A DNA stretch of 64,000 bases from Pseudomonas putida (GTDB lineage: Bacteria > Pseudomonadota > Gammaproteobacteria > Pseudomonadales > Pseudomonadaceae). The notes beneath the pieces were generated by a model that saw only the letters and a list, made by a program, of their open reading frames with translations, was not told the origin of the DNA and ran no database searches. Of the stretch, positions 15,393 through 22,930 are shown in pieces. Positions within the stretch are counted from its first letter, which is position 1. The number at the start of each line of letters is the position of its first letter. Both the position numbers and the translations under genes were made by a program. Location: positions 434,001-498,000 of the forward strand of contig NZ_JANHLD010000003.1 of assembly GCF_028682455.1 (NCBI RefSeq), read 5' to 3'.

Positions 15393-17501
15393 GTGCCGAG
15401 CATAGACGCCCTCGCCGATCGTCTGTCGACCTACCTCGGCACCGACCAGGTCAACCTGGTGCGCCGAGCGTACTTCTACGCCGAACAAGCCCACGACGGC
15501 CAGCGCCGTCGTAGCGGCGAAGCCTACGTCACGCATCCGCTGGCGGTGGCAAGCATCCTTGCCGACATGCACATGGACCATCAGAGCCTGATGGCGGCCA
15601 TGCTCCATGACGTGATCGAAGACACCGGCATTGCCAAAGAAGCGCTCAGCTCGCAATTTGGCGAAACCGTGGCCGAACTGGTCGACGGGGTCAGCAAGCT
15701 GACCCAGATGAATTTCGAGACCAAGGCCGAGGCCCAGGCGGAGAACTTCCAGAAAATGGCCATGGCCATGGCCCGGGACATCCGCGTGATCCTGGTCAAA
15801 CTGGCCGACCGCCTGCACAACATGCGCACCCTCGAAGTGCTGTCTGGCGAAAAACGTCGCCGCATCGCCAAAGAAACCCTCGAAATCTACGCCCCCATCG
15901 CCAACCGCCTGGGCATGCACAGCGTGCGCGTGGAATTCGAGGACCTGGGCTTCAAGGCCATGCACCCGATGCGTTCGGCGCGCATTTACCAGGCCGTCAA
16001 GCGCGCCCGTGGCAACCGCAAGGAAATCGTCAACAAGATCGAAGAGTCGCTGGCCCATTGCCTGGCCGTCGATGGCATCGAGGGCGAAGTCAGCGGCCGG
16101 CAAAAGCACCTCTATGGCATCTACAAGAAGATGCGCGGCAAGCGCCGCGCCTTCAACGAGATCATGGATGTCTATGCGTTTCGCATCATCGTCGACAAGG
16201 TAGACACCTGCTACCGCGTGCTCGGCGCCGTGCACAACCTGTACAAGCCGCTGCCCGGCCGCTTCAAGGACTACATCGCGATTCCCAAGGCCAACGGCTA
16301 CCAGTCGCTGCACACCACCTTGTTCGGCATGCACGGCGTTCCCATCGAGATCCAGATCCGCACCCGCGAAATGGAAGAGATGGCCAACAACGGCATCGCC
16401 GCCCACTGGCTGTACAAGTCCAGTGACGACGAGCAGCCCAAGGGCACCCATGCCCGCGCTCGCCAGTGGGTCAAGGGCGTGCTGGAAATGCAGCAACGTG
16501 CCGGCAACTCGCTGGAGTTCATCGAAAGCGTGAAGATCGACCTGTTCCCGGACGAGGTCTACGTATTCACGCCCAAAGGCCGGATCATGGAACTGCCAAA
16601 GGGCTCCACGGCGGTCGACTTCGCCTATGCGGTACACACCGATGTCGGCAACAGCTGTATCGCCTGCCGGATCAACCGCCGCCTGGCGCCGTTGTCCGAG
16701 CCCCTGCAGAGCGGCTCGACCGTCGAGATCGTCAGCGCCCCGGGCGCTCGCCCGAATCCTGCCTGGCTCAACTTCGTGGTCACCGGCAAGGCCCGCACGC
16801 ACATTCGCCATGCCCTCAAGCTGCAGCGCCGCTCCGAGTCCATCAGCCTGGGCGAACGCCTGCTGAACAAGGTACTCAACGGTTTCGACAGTGCCCTGGA
16901 CAAAATCCCGCAGGAGCGCATCCAGGCCATGCTCAGCGAGTACCGCCTCGAGCAGATCGAAGACATGCTCGAAGACATTGGCCTGGGCAACCGCATGGCC
17001 TATGTGGTCGCCCGTCGCCTGCTGTCCACTGAAGGCGAACAGCTGCCGACCCCGGAAGGTCCGCTGGCCATTCGCGGTACCGAAGGCCTGGTGCTGAGCT
17101 ATGCCAAATGCTGTACGCCGATTCCGGGCGACCCCATCGTCGGCCACCTGTCGGCGGGCAAAGGCATGGTCGTGCACTTGGAGAACTGTCGCAATATCAG
17201 TGAAATCCGCCACAACCCGGAAAAATGCGTCCAGCTGTCCTGGGCCAAGGATGTCACTGGCGAATTCAATGTCGAACTGCGCGTCGAGCTGGAACACCAG
17301 CGTGGCCTGATTGCCCTGCTGGCCAGCAGCGTCAATGCCGCCGACGGCAACATCGAGAAAATCAGCATGGACGAACGCGATGGTCGCATCAGCGTGGTCC
17401 AACTGGTGGTCAGCGTGCACGACCGCGTACACCTGGCCCGCGTGATCAAGAAACTGCGCGCCCTGACTGGCGTGATCCGCATCACCCGCATGCGTGCGTA
17501 G
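15393..17501 (+). CDS. spoT: Bifunctional (p)ppGpp synthetase/hydrolase SpoT
   Basis: RelA/SpoT homologue of 702 residues; it makes and degrades the alarmone (p)ppGpp during nutrient stress. Domains in order: HD hydrolase (about 25-180, with the metal-binding HD at 72-73 in LHDVIEDT), the synthetase domain with KANGYQSLHTT (about 299-309), TGS (about 388-447, VFTPKGRIMELP), a helical/zinc-finger-like region with YAKCCTPIPGD and a C-terminal ACT domain (about 630-702). The intact HD motif marks it as SpoT rather than RelA. The start is GTG with an excellent AGGAGG site. Confidence 0.97.
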   Translation: MPSIDALADRLSTYLGTDQVNLVRRAYFYAEQAHDGQRRRSGEAYVTHPLAVASILADMHMDHQSLMAAMLHDVIEDTGIAKEALSSQFGETVAELVDGVSKLTQMNFETKAEAQAENFQKMAMAMARDIRVILVKLADRLHNMRTLEVLSGEKRRRIAKETLEIYAPIANRLGMHSVRVEFEDLGFKAMHPMRSARIYQAVKRARGNRKEIVNKIEESLAHCLAVDGIEGEVSGRQKHLYGIYKKMRGKRRAFNEIMDVYAFRIIVDKVDTCYRVLGAVHNLYKPLPGRFKDYIAIPKANGYQSLHTTLFGMHGVPIEIQIRTREMEEMANNGIAAHWLYKSSDDEQPKGTHARARQWVKGVLEMQQRAGNSLEFIESVKIDLFPDEVYVFTPKGRIMELPKGSTAVDFAYAVHTDVGNSCIACRINRRLAPLSEPLQSGSTVEIVSAPGARPNPAWLNFVVTGKARTHIRHALKLQRRSESISLGERLLNKVLNGFDSALDKIPQERIQAMLSEYRLEQIEDMLEDIGLGNRMAYVVARRLLSTEGEQLPTPEGPLAIRGTEGLVLSYAKCCTPIPGDPIVGHLSAGKGMVVHLENCRNISEIRHNPEKCVQLSWAKDVTGEFNVELRVELEHQRGLIALLASSVNAADGNIEKISMDERDGRISVVQLVVSVHDRVHLARVIKKLRALTGVIRITRMRA

Positions 17502-17524
17502 CCCAATAACAGCAAGGAGTCATC

Positions 17525-17905
17525 ATGACCAAGACCGTCATCACCAGTGACAAGGCCCCAGCCGCCATCGGCACCTACTCCCAGGCAATCAAGGCCGGCA
17601 ACACGGTGTACATGTCCGGCCAGATCCCGCTGGACCCGAAAACCATGGAACTGGTTGAAGGCTTCGAAGCCCAGACCGTCCAGGTCTTCGAAAACCTCAA
17701 GGCCGTTGCCGAAGCCGCTGGCGGTTCGTTCAAGGACATCGTCAAGCTGAATATCTTCCTGACCGACCTGAGCCACTTCGCCAAGGTCAACGAGATCATG
17801 GGCAAGTACTTCGAACAGCCTTACCCTGCCCGCGCCGCCATCGGCGTTGCCGCCCTGCCACGCGGCTCGCAGGTCGAAATGGACGCGATCCTCGTCCTCG
17901 AGTGA
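17525..17905 (+). CDS. ridA: RidA family enamine/imine deaminase
   Basis: A 126-residue RidA (YjgF/YER057c) protein that hydrolyses reactive enamines/imines such as 2-aminoacrylate released by PLP-dependent enzymes. Family marks are IGTYSQAIKAG at the N terminus, KLNIFLTDL, and the active-site arginine in PARAAIGVAALP followed by VEMDAILV. It follows spoT by 23 bases with an AAGGAG site and is probably in the same transcript. Confidence 0.95.
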   Translation: MTKTVITSDKAPAAIGTYSQAIKAGNTVYMSGQIPLDPKTMELVEGFEAQTVQVFENLKAVAEAAGGSFKDIVKLNIFLTDLSHFAKVNEIMGKYFEQPYPARAAIGVAALPRGSQVEMDAILVLE

Positions 17906-17963
17906 TCCCCCGCGCGGCGAGCCGTCCGGTTCGCCGCCGCACTACCCCGGAAGGACCCCCGAC

Positions 17964-18698
17964 ATGCGCCATGCGCTTGCCTTGGCATTGGCCGCCGCAC
18001 TGCTGAGCGGCTGCTCCAGCCACAAACCCGAAGACTACAACGGCATCTGGATCAACCAGAAAGCCATCGATGCCGCTGCCGAAGGCGTCAGCCTGCGTCA
18101 AGCGCTGCGTGAAAACGGCCCGAACTACGAGTGGAAGGTCAACGTCGCGGCCAATCAGGCCAGCTACACCAATGGCTTCGAAATCGTCGAAGGCCAATTC
18201 CAGGCCGGTGAAAAACAGAGCCAGGTCGAATTCGGCGATGGTCAGCCGCAGATCCTGACCCTGGACGGTGATGAGCTGGTGCAGAATGCCAGCCAACAGC
18301 TGACGCAACAGAATTTCGAGAAACCCAAGTCCTCCGCACCTATTGCTGCGCGCACCGGCACCAGCTTCGAGCAGGCGCTGTACAGCGCCTACCTGGGCGG
18401 CAAATGGGAAATCATCGAAGGGCCAGGCCAGGGCGGCGTGGTGCGCTTTGGTGACAATGGCAGTGTCGAAGGCCTGCCGAACCTGGATCGCTATGCCCTG
18501 TGCCTGGCGGGCGACTGCGCCGACATGACCGGTGAGTTCGACAGCCTCTGGCTCGAGCGCAACAAGCACGGCGCCCCGTGGATCTTCAAACGCGACGGCG
18601 ACCAGCTGGAAATCCTGCGAGCCCTCAACAGCGCCAAGCCGGATGAAAAGCCACAGCTCTATCCCGGCGCCCGCCAGTGGTTGCTCGAGCGCGACTGA
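17964..18698 (+). CDS. Conserved lipoprotein of unknown function
   Basis: A 244-residue protein with a lipoprotein signal peptide: hydrophobic ALALALAAALL followed by the lipobox LLSGC (Cys at about 18). The mature part is rich in Gln, Glu and Gly and contains two halves with a similar look (an NWKV/NGFEIVEGQFQ strand pattern, then a GGKWEIIEGPGQGG strand pattern), suggesting a beta-rich repeat. No recognised enzymatic motif. It follows ridA by 58 bases and ends 12 bases before a convergent gene. I do not recognise the family beyond similar hypothetical proteins expected in pseudomonads. Confidence 0.8.
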   Translation: MRHALALALAAALLSGCSSHKPEDYNGIWINQKAIDAAAEGVSLRQALRENGPNYEWKVNVAANQASYTNGFEIVEGQFQAGEKQSQVEFGDGQPQILTLDGDELVQNASQQLTQQNFEKPKSSAPIAARTGTSFEQALYSAYLGGKWEIIEGPGQGGVVRFGDNGSVEGLPNLDRYALCLAGDCADMTGEFDSLWLERNKHGAPWIFKRDGDQLEILRALNSAKPDEKPQLYPGARQWLLERD

Positions 18699-18710
18699 CT
18701 GCCTGGTGCG

Positions 18711-19571
18711 CTACTCGCTACGCCCTTCAAGGATTGCCGCATAGCCTTCCTTATAGCTCGGGTACTGAGGCGCCCAGCCCAGTGCCCGGGCCCGCGCGTT
18801 ACTGCAACGCTTGCTGCCGGTACGGCGCACTCGCTCCTGCTCCGACCACTGGGTAACCCCCAAGTATTCGCGTAGCCAGGCCACCACTTCGGCCAACGGG
18901 GCCGGAGCGTCATCCACACCTATATAGCAGTCATCCAGCGCCTGCCCCTGGTCGTCGGCCTTGAGCAGGAAGGCCAGCAAGCCTGCGGCATCCTCGGCAT
19001 GAATGCGATTGCCATAGAGCGGCGGCTCTTCAGTCACTCGATAACCTTGGCGCACCTGAGTGAGCAGCCATTCACGGCCGGGCCCGTAGATGCCCGTCAG
19101 GCGCACCACGGTCGAGGGAACGGGACTGGCCAGGGCCAGCTGTTCGGCCTCGAGCATGACCGTGCCCGAGTAGCCTTGCGGTTCAGTCGCCGCCGTTTCG
19201 TCGATCCATTCACCGTCCTGCTGGGCATAGACGCTGCTGCTGGATACGAACAGCAATCGCCGGGGCGTTTGCCCGCGCTCGGCCAACCAGCCCAGCACAT
19301 GCTTCAAGCCGTCGACATAGGCCGCCTTGTAGCCGGCCTCGTCATGCTGGCTGGCTGCTGTGCAGTAGACCAGATAATCCGGTGTTTCAGCCGGCCAGGT
19401 CGCCGGGCACTGCGCATCGAACACGTCGGCAGCAATGCCCTCCACGCCAGCTGGCAACTGCCCAATATTGCGGCGCAGGCCACTCACCTGCCAGCTGCAT
19501 GCCAGCAATTGCTTGGCCAAACGGCTACCAACATCGCCGCAACCGACGATCAGAACTGAAGGCGCAGACAT
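18711..19571 (-). CDS. SDR-family NAD(P)-dependent epimerase/reductase (YeeZ-like)
   Basis: A 286-residue Rossmann-fold protein of the extended SDR group. The dinucleotide-binding loop VGCGDVGSRLA is at about 7-17; LLFVSSSSVYAQ and the HAEDAAGLLAFLL segment match the YeeZ/sugar-nucleotide epimerase-like subgroup. Where classical members have YxxxK, this protein reads YSGTVMLEAE, without the lysine, so catalysis may be altered or absent. The ATG at 19571 follows a GGAG site; a TTG five codons upstream is less likely. Substrate unknown. Confidence 0.8.
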   Translation of the reverse strand: MSAPSVLIVGCGDVGSRLAKQLLACSWQVSGLRRNIGQLPAGVEGIAADVFDAQCPATWPAETPDYLVYCTAASQHDEAGYKAAYVDGLKHVLGWLAERGQTPRRLLFVSSSSVYAQQDGEWIDETAATEPQGYSGTVMLEAEQLALASPVPSTVVRLTGIYGPGREWLLTQVRQGYRVTEEPPLYGNRIHAEDAAGLLAFLLKADDQGQALDDCYIGVDDAPAPLAEVVAWLREYLGVTQWSEQERVRRTGSKRCSNARARALGWAPQYPSYKEGYAAILEGRSE

Positions 19572-19661
19572 CCCGAAACTCCGCAAATCAAAGGCCCAGC
19601 CTATCCAAATAACTCGATAGGCGGCTAGGTATTATGGAAAAAAAGTAACTTTATTACTTCT

Positions 19662-19680
19662 GCTAACAAGAATTACTTGC
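19662..19680. promoter_or_regulatory. Candidate Fur box upstream of exbB
   Basis: The AT-rich 19-mer reads on the minus strand GCAAGTAATTCTTGTTAGC, which resembles the GCAAATAATTCTCATT-type Fur sites of Pseudomonas in most positions but fits the 19-bp E. coli consensus poorly. Its location about 90 bases upstream of exbB, in iron-uptake energising genes, makes it plausible. Confidence 0.35.
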
Positions 19681-19766
19681 AATAATGGCCGCCCAAAATT
19701 TGTTCTCGGCCCGCCTCGAGGCCTAGAAGGACAATCACCTTTTCTTCTTCATCAGGTCCGGCCAGC

Positions 19767-20744
19767 ATGACACGTATTCAACCTTCCGCTTCGCCAACCA
19801 CGCCGCGCGCATGGCGCGCCATCGCCGCGCTGATGTTCAGCCTGGTCATGGCCCCTGTTGCCCTGGCCGATGAGCCGACCGCACCGCCTGCCACCCCTGC
19901 TGCAGTCGAGGCACCCGCCGCCCCAGGCGCTGCTACCCCGGTCGATCCTGCCGCCGCCCCGGCTGTAGCTCCGGTCGATGGCCAGGCAACCACCGAAGCC
20001 GAAGAAGTTGAAGCACTGGTCGAAGACACCAGCCTGGGCATGGCCCACGACCTATCCCCATGGGGTATGTACAAGAACGCCGACATCGTCGTCAAAATCG
20101 TAATGATCGGCCTGGCCATCGCCTCGATCATCACCTGGACCATCTGGATCGCCAAAGGCTTCGAGCTGATGGGCGCCAAACGCCGCCTGCGCGGCGACAT
20201 TGCCCTGCTGAAAAAATCCGCCTCCCTCAAGGAAGCCAGCGACGCAGCCAACAAAGAAGGCACACTGGCCCATCTGCTGGTTCACGATGCGCTGGATGAA
20301 ATGCGCCTGTCGGCCAACGCCCGCGAGAAAGAAGGCATCAAGGAACGCGTCAGCTTCCGCCTCGAGCGCCTGGTAGCCGCCAGCGGCCGCAACATGAGCA
20401 GCGGCACTGGCGTACTGGCCACCATCGGCTCCACCGCACCGTTCGTCGGTCTGTTCGGTACTGTCTGGGGCATCATGAACAGCTTCATCGGTATCGCCAA
20501 AACCCAGACCACCAACCTCGCCGTGGTTGCCCCCGGTATCGCCGAGGCCCTGCTGGCCACTGCACTGGGCCTGGTTGCAGCGATTCCGGCCGTGGTGATC
20601 TACAACGTCTTCGCCCGCTCCATCGCCGGTTACAAGGCGCAGGTCTCCGATGCCTCCGCCGAGGTCCTGCTGCTGGTCAGCCGCGACCTGGACCACCAGA
20701 CCGGCGAGCGCTCCTCTGCCCCTCACATGGTGAAAGTGGGGTAA
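19767..20744 (+). CDS. exbB: TonB-system energiser ExbB
   Basis: Inner-membrane proton channel subunit of 325 residues that, with ExbD, powers TonB. After a signal-peptide-like segment (about 17-35, ending ALADE) there is an Ala/Pro-rich periplasmic stretch to about residue 75, an extension common in Pseudomonas ExbB. Then come three transmembrane segments: about 109-130, 212-235 with TAPFVGLFGTVWGIM, and 245-275 with the conserved GIAEALLATALGLVAAIPAV. It starts an exbB-exbD-tonB operon; exbD begins 3 bases after the stop. Confidence 0.95.
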   Translation: MTRIQPSASPTTPRAWRAIAALMFSLVMAPVALADEPTAPPATPAAVEAPAAPGAATPVDPAAAPAVAPVDGQATTEAEEVEALVEDTSLGMAHDLSPWGMYKNADIVVKIVMIGLAIASIITWTIWIAKGFELMGAKRRLRGDIALLKKSASLKEASDAANKEGTLAHLLVHDALDEMRLSANAREKEGIKERVSFRLERLVAASGRNMSSGTGVLATIGSTAPFVGLFGTVWGIMNSFIGIAKTQTTNLAVVAPGIAEALLATALGLVAAIPAVVIYNVFARSIAGYKAQVSDASAEVLLLVSRDLDHQTGERSSAPHMVKVG

Positions 20745-20747
20745 GCC

Positions 20748-21173
20748 ATGGGCCTGCATCTTAATGAGGGTGGCGACGATCTCGCCGAAAACCACGAAAT
20801 CAACGTCACGCCGTTCATCGACGTGATGTTGGTCCTGCTGATCATCTTCATGGTGGCAGCGCCATTGGCGACCGTTGATATCAAGGTCGACCTGCCAGCC
20901 TCCACGGCCAAGCCCGCGCCAAGGCCCGAGAAGCCGGTATTCCTCAGCGTCAAGGCTGACCAGAACGTCTATGTCGGCGAAGAACAGGTCCAGCGGGACC
21001 AGCTCGGCGCGGTACTCGATGCCAAGACCAAGGGCGACAAGGACACCACGATCTTCTTCCAGGCCGACAAGGGCGTGGACTACGGCGATCTGATGGAAGT
21101 CATGAATACCCTGCGCGCGGCCGGTTACCTGAAAGTCGGTCTGGTCGGACTTGAGACGGCAGCCAAGAAATGA
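20748..21173 (+). CDS. exbD: TonB-system energiser ExbD
   Basis: ExbD of 141 residues: a short cytoplasmic N terminus, one transmembrane helix (about 25-45) carrying the essential aspartate in NVTPFIDVMLVLLIIF, and a periplasmic domain. It forms the proton-driven motor with ExbB. Its stop overlaps the tonB start (ATGA), which indicates translational coupling. Confidence 0.96.
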   Translation: MGLHLNEGGDDLAENHEINVTPFIDVMLVLLIIFMVAAPLATVDIKVDLPASTAKPAPRPEKPVFLSVKADQNVYVGEEQVQRDQLGAVLDAKTKGDKDTTIFFQADKGVDYGDLMEVMNTLRAAGYLKVGLVGLETAAKK

Positions 21174-21907
21174 TCAAGACGCGGCATAAGCTGGCGCGTT
21201 ACAGCAGTAGTCTGGCGGTTGTGCTGGGGATCCATGCCATCGCCGTGCTGCTGACGCTCAATTGGTCGGTGCCCCAGGCGATCGAGTTGCCCCCCGCGGC
21301 AATGATGATCCAGATGGCTCCGATGCCTGAACCGGCGCCTCCTCCACCGCCCAAGGTGGTAACCCCGCCACAACCGCCAGCGCCGGTAGAAGAGCCGCCG
21401 CTGCCGAAACTGGCCGAGGCACCGAAACCCAAGATCGCCGTCGCCAAACAGGTGAAGCCGAAGGCCAAACCGCAGCCGCCCAAGCCTGAGAAGAAGCCTG
21501 AGCCACCGCAGGAAAAGCCTGCCGACGAGGAAGTGGTCGACACGCCACCGAACACCGCACCGGCACAAAAGTCGGCAGCTCCGGCACCGAGCATCGCCAG
21601 TAACAGCAATGCCCTGCCTACCTGGCAGAGCGACCTGTTACGCCACCTGGCCAAGTACAAGCGCTACCCGGAGAACGCCCGGCGCATGCGCATGGAAGGC
21701 ATCAACCGACTGCGCTTCGTAGTCGATGGCGAGGGCAAGATTCTTTCTTACGCCCTGGCCGGTGGTTCGGGCAGCGCGGCACTGGATCGGGCAACCCTGG
21801 AGATGATCCGCAGGGCCCAGCCGGTTCCACCACCGCCCAAGGAATTGCTCACTAACGGCAGCATCGAGGTGATCGCGCCTTTCGTCTACTCGCTGGACAA
21901 GCGCTGA
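21170..21907 (+). CDS. tonB: Energy-transducing protein TonB
   Basis: TonB of 245 residues: an N-terminal membrane anchor (about 12-35), a long Pro/Lys/Glu-rich periplasm-spanning linker (about 45-125, many PEP/PKP repeats) and a C-terminal domain (about 160-245, YPENARRMRMEGINRLRFVVDGEGKI) that contacts TonB-dependent receptors. It transmits energy from ExbBD to outer-membrane siderophore receptors. Last gene of the exbBD-tonB operon. Confidence 0.95.
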   Translation: MIKTRHKLARYSSSLAVVLGIHAIAVLLTLNWSVPQAIELPPAAMMIQMAPMPEPAPPPPPKVVTPPQPPAPVEEPPLPKLAEAPKPKIAVAKQVKPKAKPQPPKPEKKPEPPQEKPADEEVVDTPPNTAPAQKSAAPAPSIASNSNALPTWQSDLLRHLAKYKRYPENARRMRMEGINRLRFVVDGEGKILSYALAGGSGSAALDRATLEMIRRAQPVPPPPKELLTNGSIEVIAPFVYSLDKR

Positions 21908-22000
21908 CGCATTGTTTCTGTCACACATAAGCAACTCTGATAACGTGCGTCTATCGAGTGCAGCCGCTATGCTGGGGCCGCAACTTCATGGACGCACGTT

Positions 22001-22921
22001 ATGACCCTCACAGAATTGCGCTACATCGTCACCCTCGCCCAGGAACAGCACTTCGGCCATGCCGCTGAACGTTGCCATGTCAGCCAGCCGACCTTGTCGG
22101 TGGGTGTGAAAAAGCTTGAGGACGAGCTGGGTGTTCTGATCTTCGAGCGCAGCAAAAGCGCTGTACGCCTGACGCCGGTTGGCGAAGGCATCGTCGCCCA
22201 GGCCCAAAAAGTGCTCGAGCAGGCACAGGGCATCCGCGAGCTGGCCCAAGCCGGCAAGAACCAACTCACCGCCCCCCTGAAAGTCGGCGCCATCTATACC
22301 GTTGGCCCGTACCTGTTCCCGCACCTGATTCCACAACTGCACCGGGTCGCCCCGCAGATGCCGTTGTACATCGAAGAGAACTTCACTCACATTCTGCGCG
22401 ACAAGCTGCGCAATGGTGAGCTGGACGCGGTGATCATCGCCCTGCCGTTCAACGAAGCCGACGTACTGACCATGCCGCTGTACGACGAACCCTTCTATGT
22501 GTTGATGCCCAGCGAACACCCCTGGACCCAGAAGGAAACCATCGACGCCAGCCTGCTCAACGACAAGAGCCTGCTGCTGCTCGGCGAGGGCCACTGCTTC
22601 CGCGACCAGGTGCTCGAGGCTTGCCCGACCCTGGCCAAGGGTAGCGACGGCTCCAAGCACACCACCGTCGAATCCAGTTCCCTGGAAACCATCCGCCACA
22701 TGGTCGCCTCGGGCCTTGGGGTATCGATCCTGCCGCTGTCTGCGGTGCACAGTCACCACTATGCCCCCGGCGTCATCGAAGTACGGCCCTTGAGCCCACC
22801 GGCACCGTTTCGCACCGTAGCCATTGCCTGGCGCGCCAGCTTCCCGCGGCCCAAGGCCATCGAGATCCTCGCCGACTCCATCCGTCTGTGCTCGGTGGCC
22901 AAGCCGCCAGTGAGCCAGTAG
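22001..22921 (+). CDS. oxyR: Hydrogen peroxide-sensing regulator OxyR
   Basis: LysR-type regulator of 306 residues. The helix-turn-helix lies at about 15-45 (HFGHAAERCHVSQPTLSVGVKKLE). The redox-active cysteine pair of OxyR, nine residues apart, is present in GEGHCFRDQVLEAC (about 199 and 208). Peroxide oxidises the pair to a disulfide, which switches on catalase and alkyl hydroperoxide reductase genes. recG follows after 9 bases, an oxyR-recG arrangement conserved in Pseudomonas. Confidence 0.97.
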   Translation: MTLTELRYIVTLAQEQHFGHAAERCHVSQPTLSVGVKKLEDELGVLIFERSKSAVRLTPVGEGIVAQAQKVLEQAQGIRELAQAGKNQLTAPLKVGAIYTVGPYLFPHLIPQLHRVAPQMPLYIEENFTHILRDKLRNGELDAVIIALPFNEADVLTMPLYDEPFYVLMPSEHPWTQKETIDASLLNDKSLLLLGEGHCFRDQVLEACPTLAKGSDGSKHTTVESSSLETIRHMVASGLGVSILPLSAVHSHHYAPGVIEVRPLSPPAPFRTVAIAWRASFPRPKAIEILADSIRLCSVAKPPVSQ

Positions 22922-22930
22922 GAACCCACC

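Noticed and set aside
15093..17432. Long open frame (779 codons) on the strand opposite rpoZ-spoT
   Set aside because: It lies entirely within the spoT and rpoZ genes, has a His/Gln/Asp-biased composition typical of antisense frames in GC-rich DNA, and shows no domain.
17914..17937. Hairpin GCGGCGA...TCGCCGC after ridA as a terminator
   Set aside because: No T tract follows on either strand; it may be only a stable GC stem.
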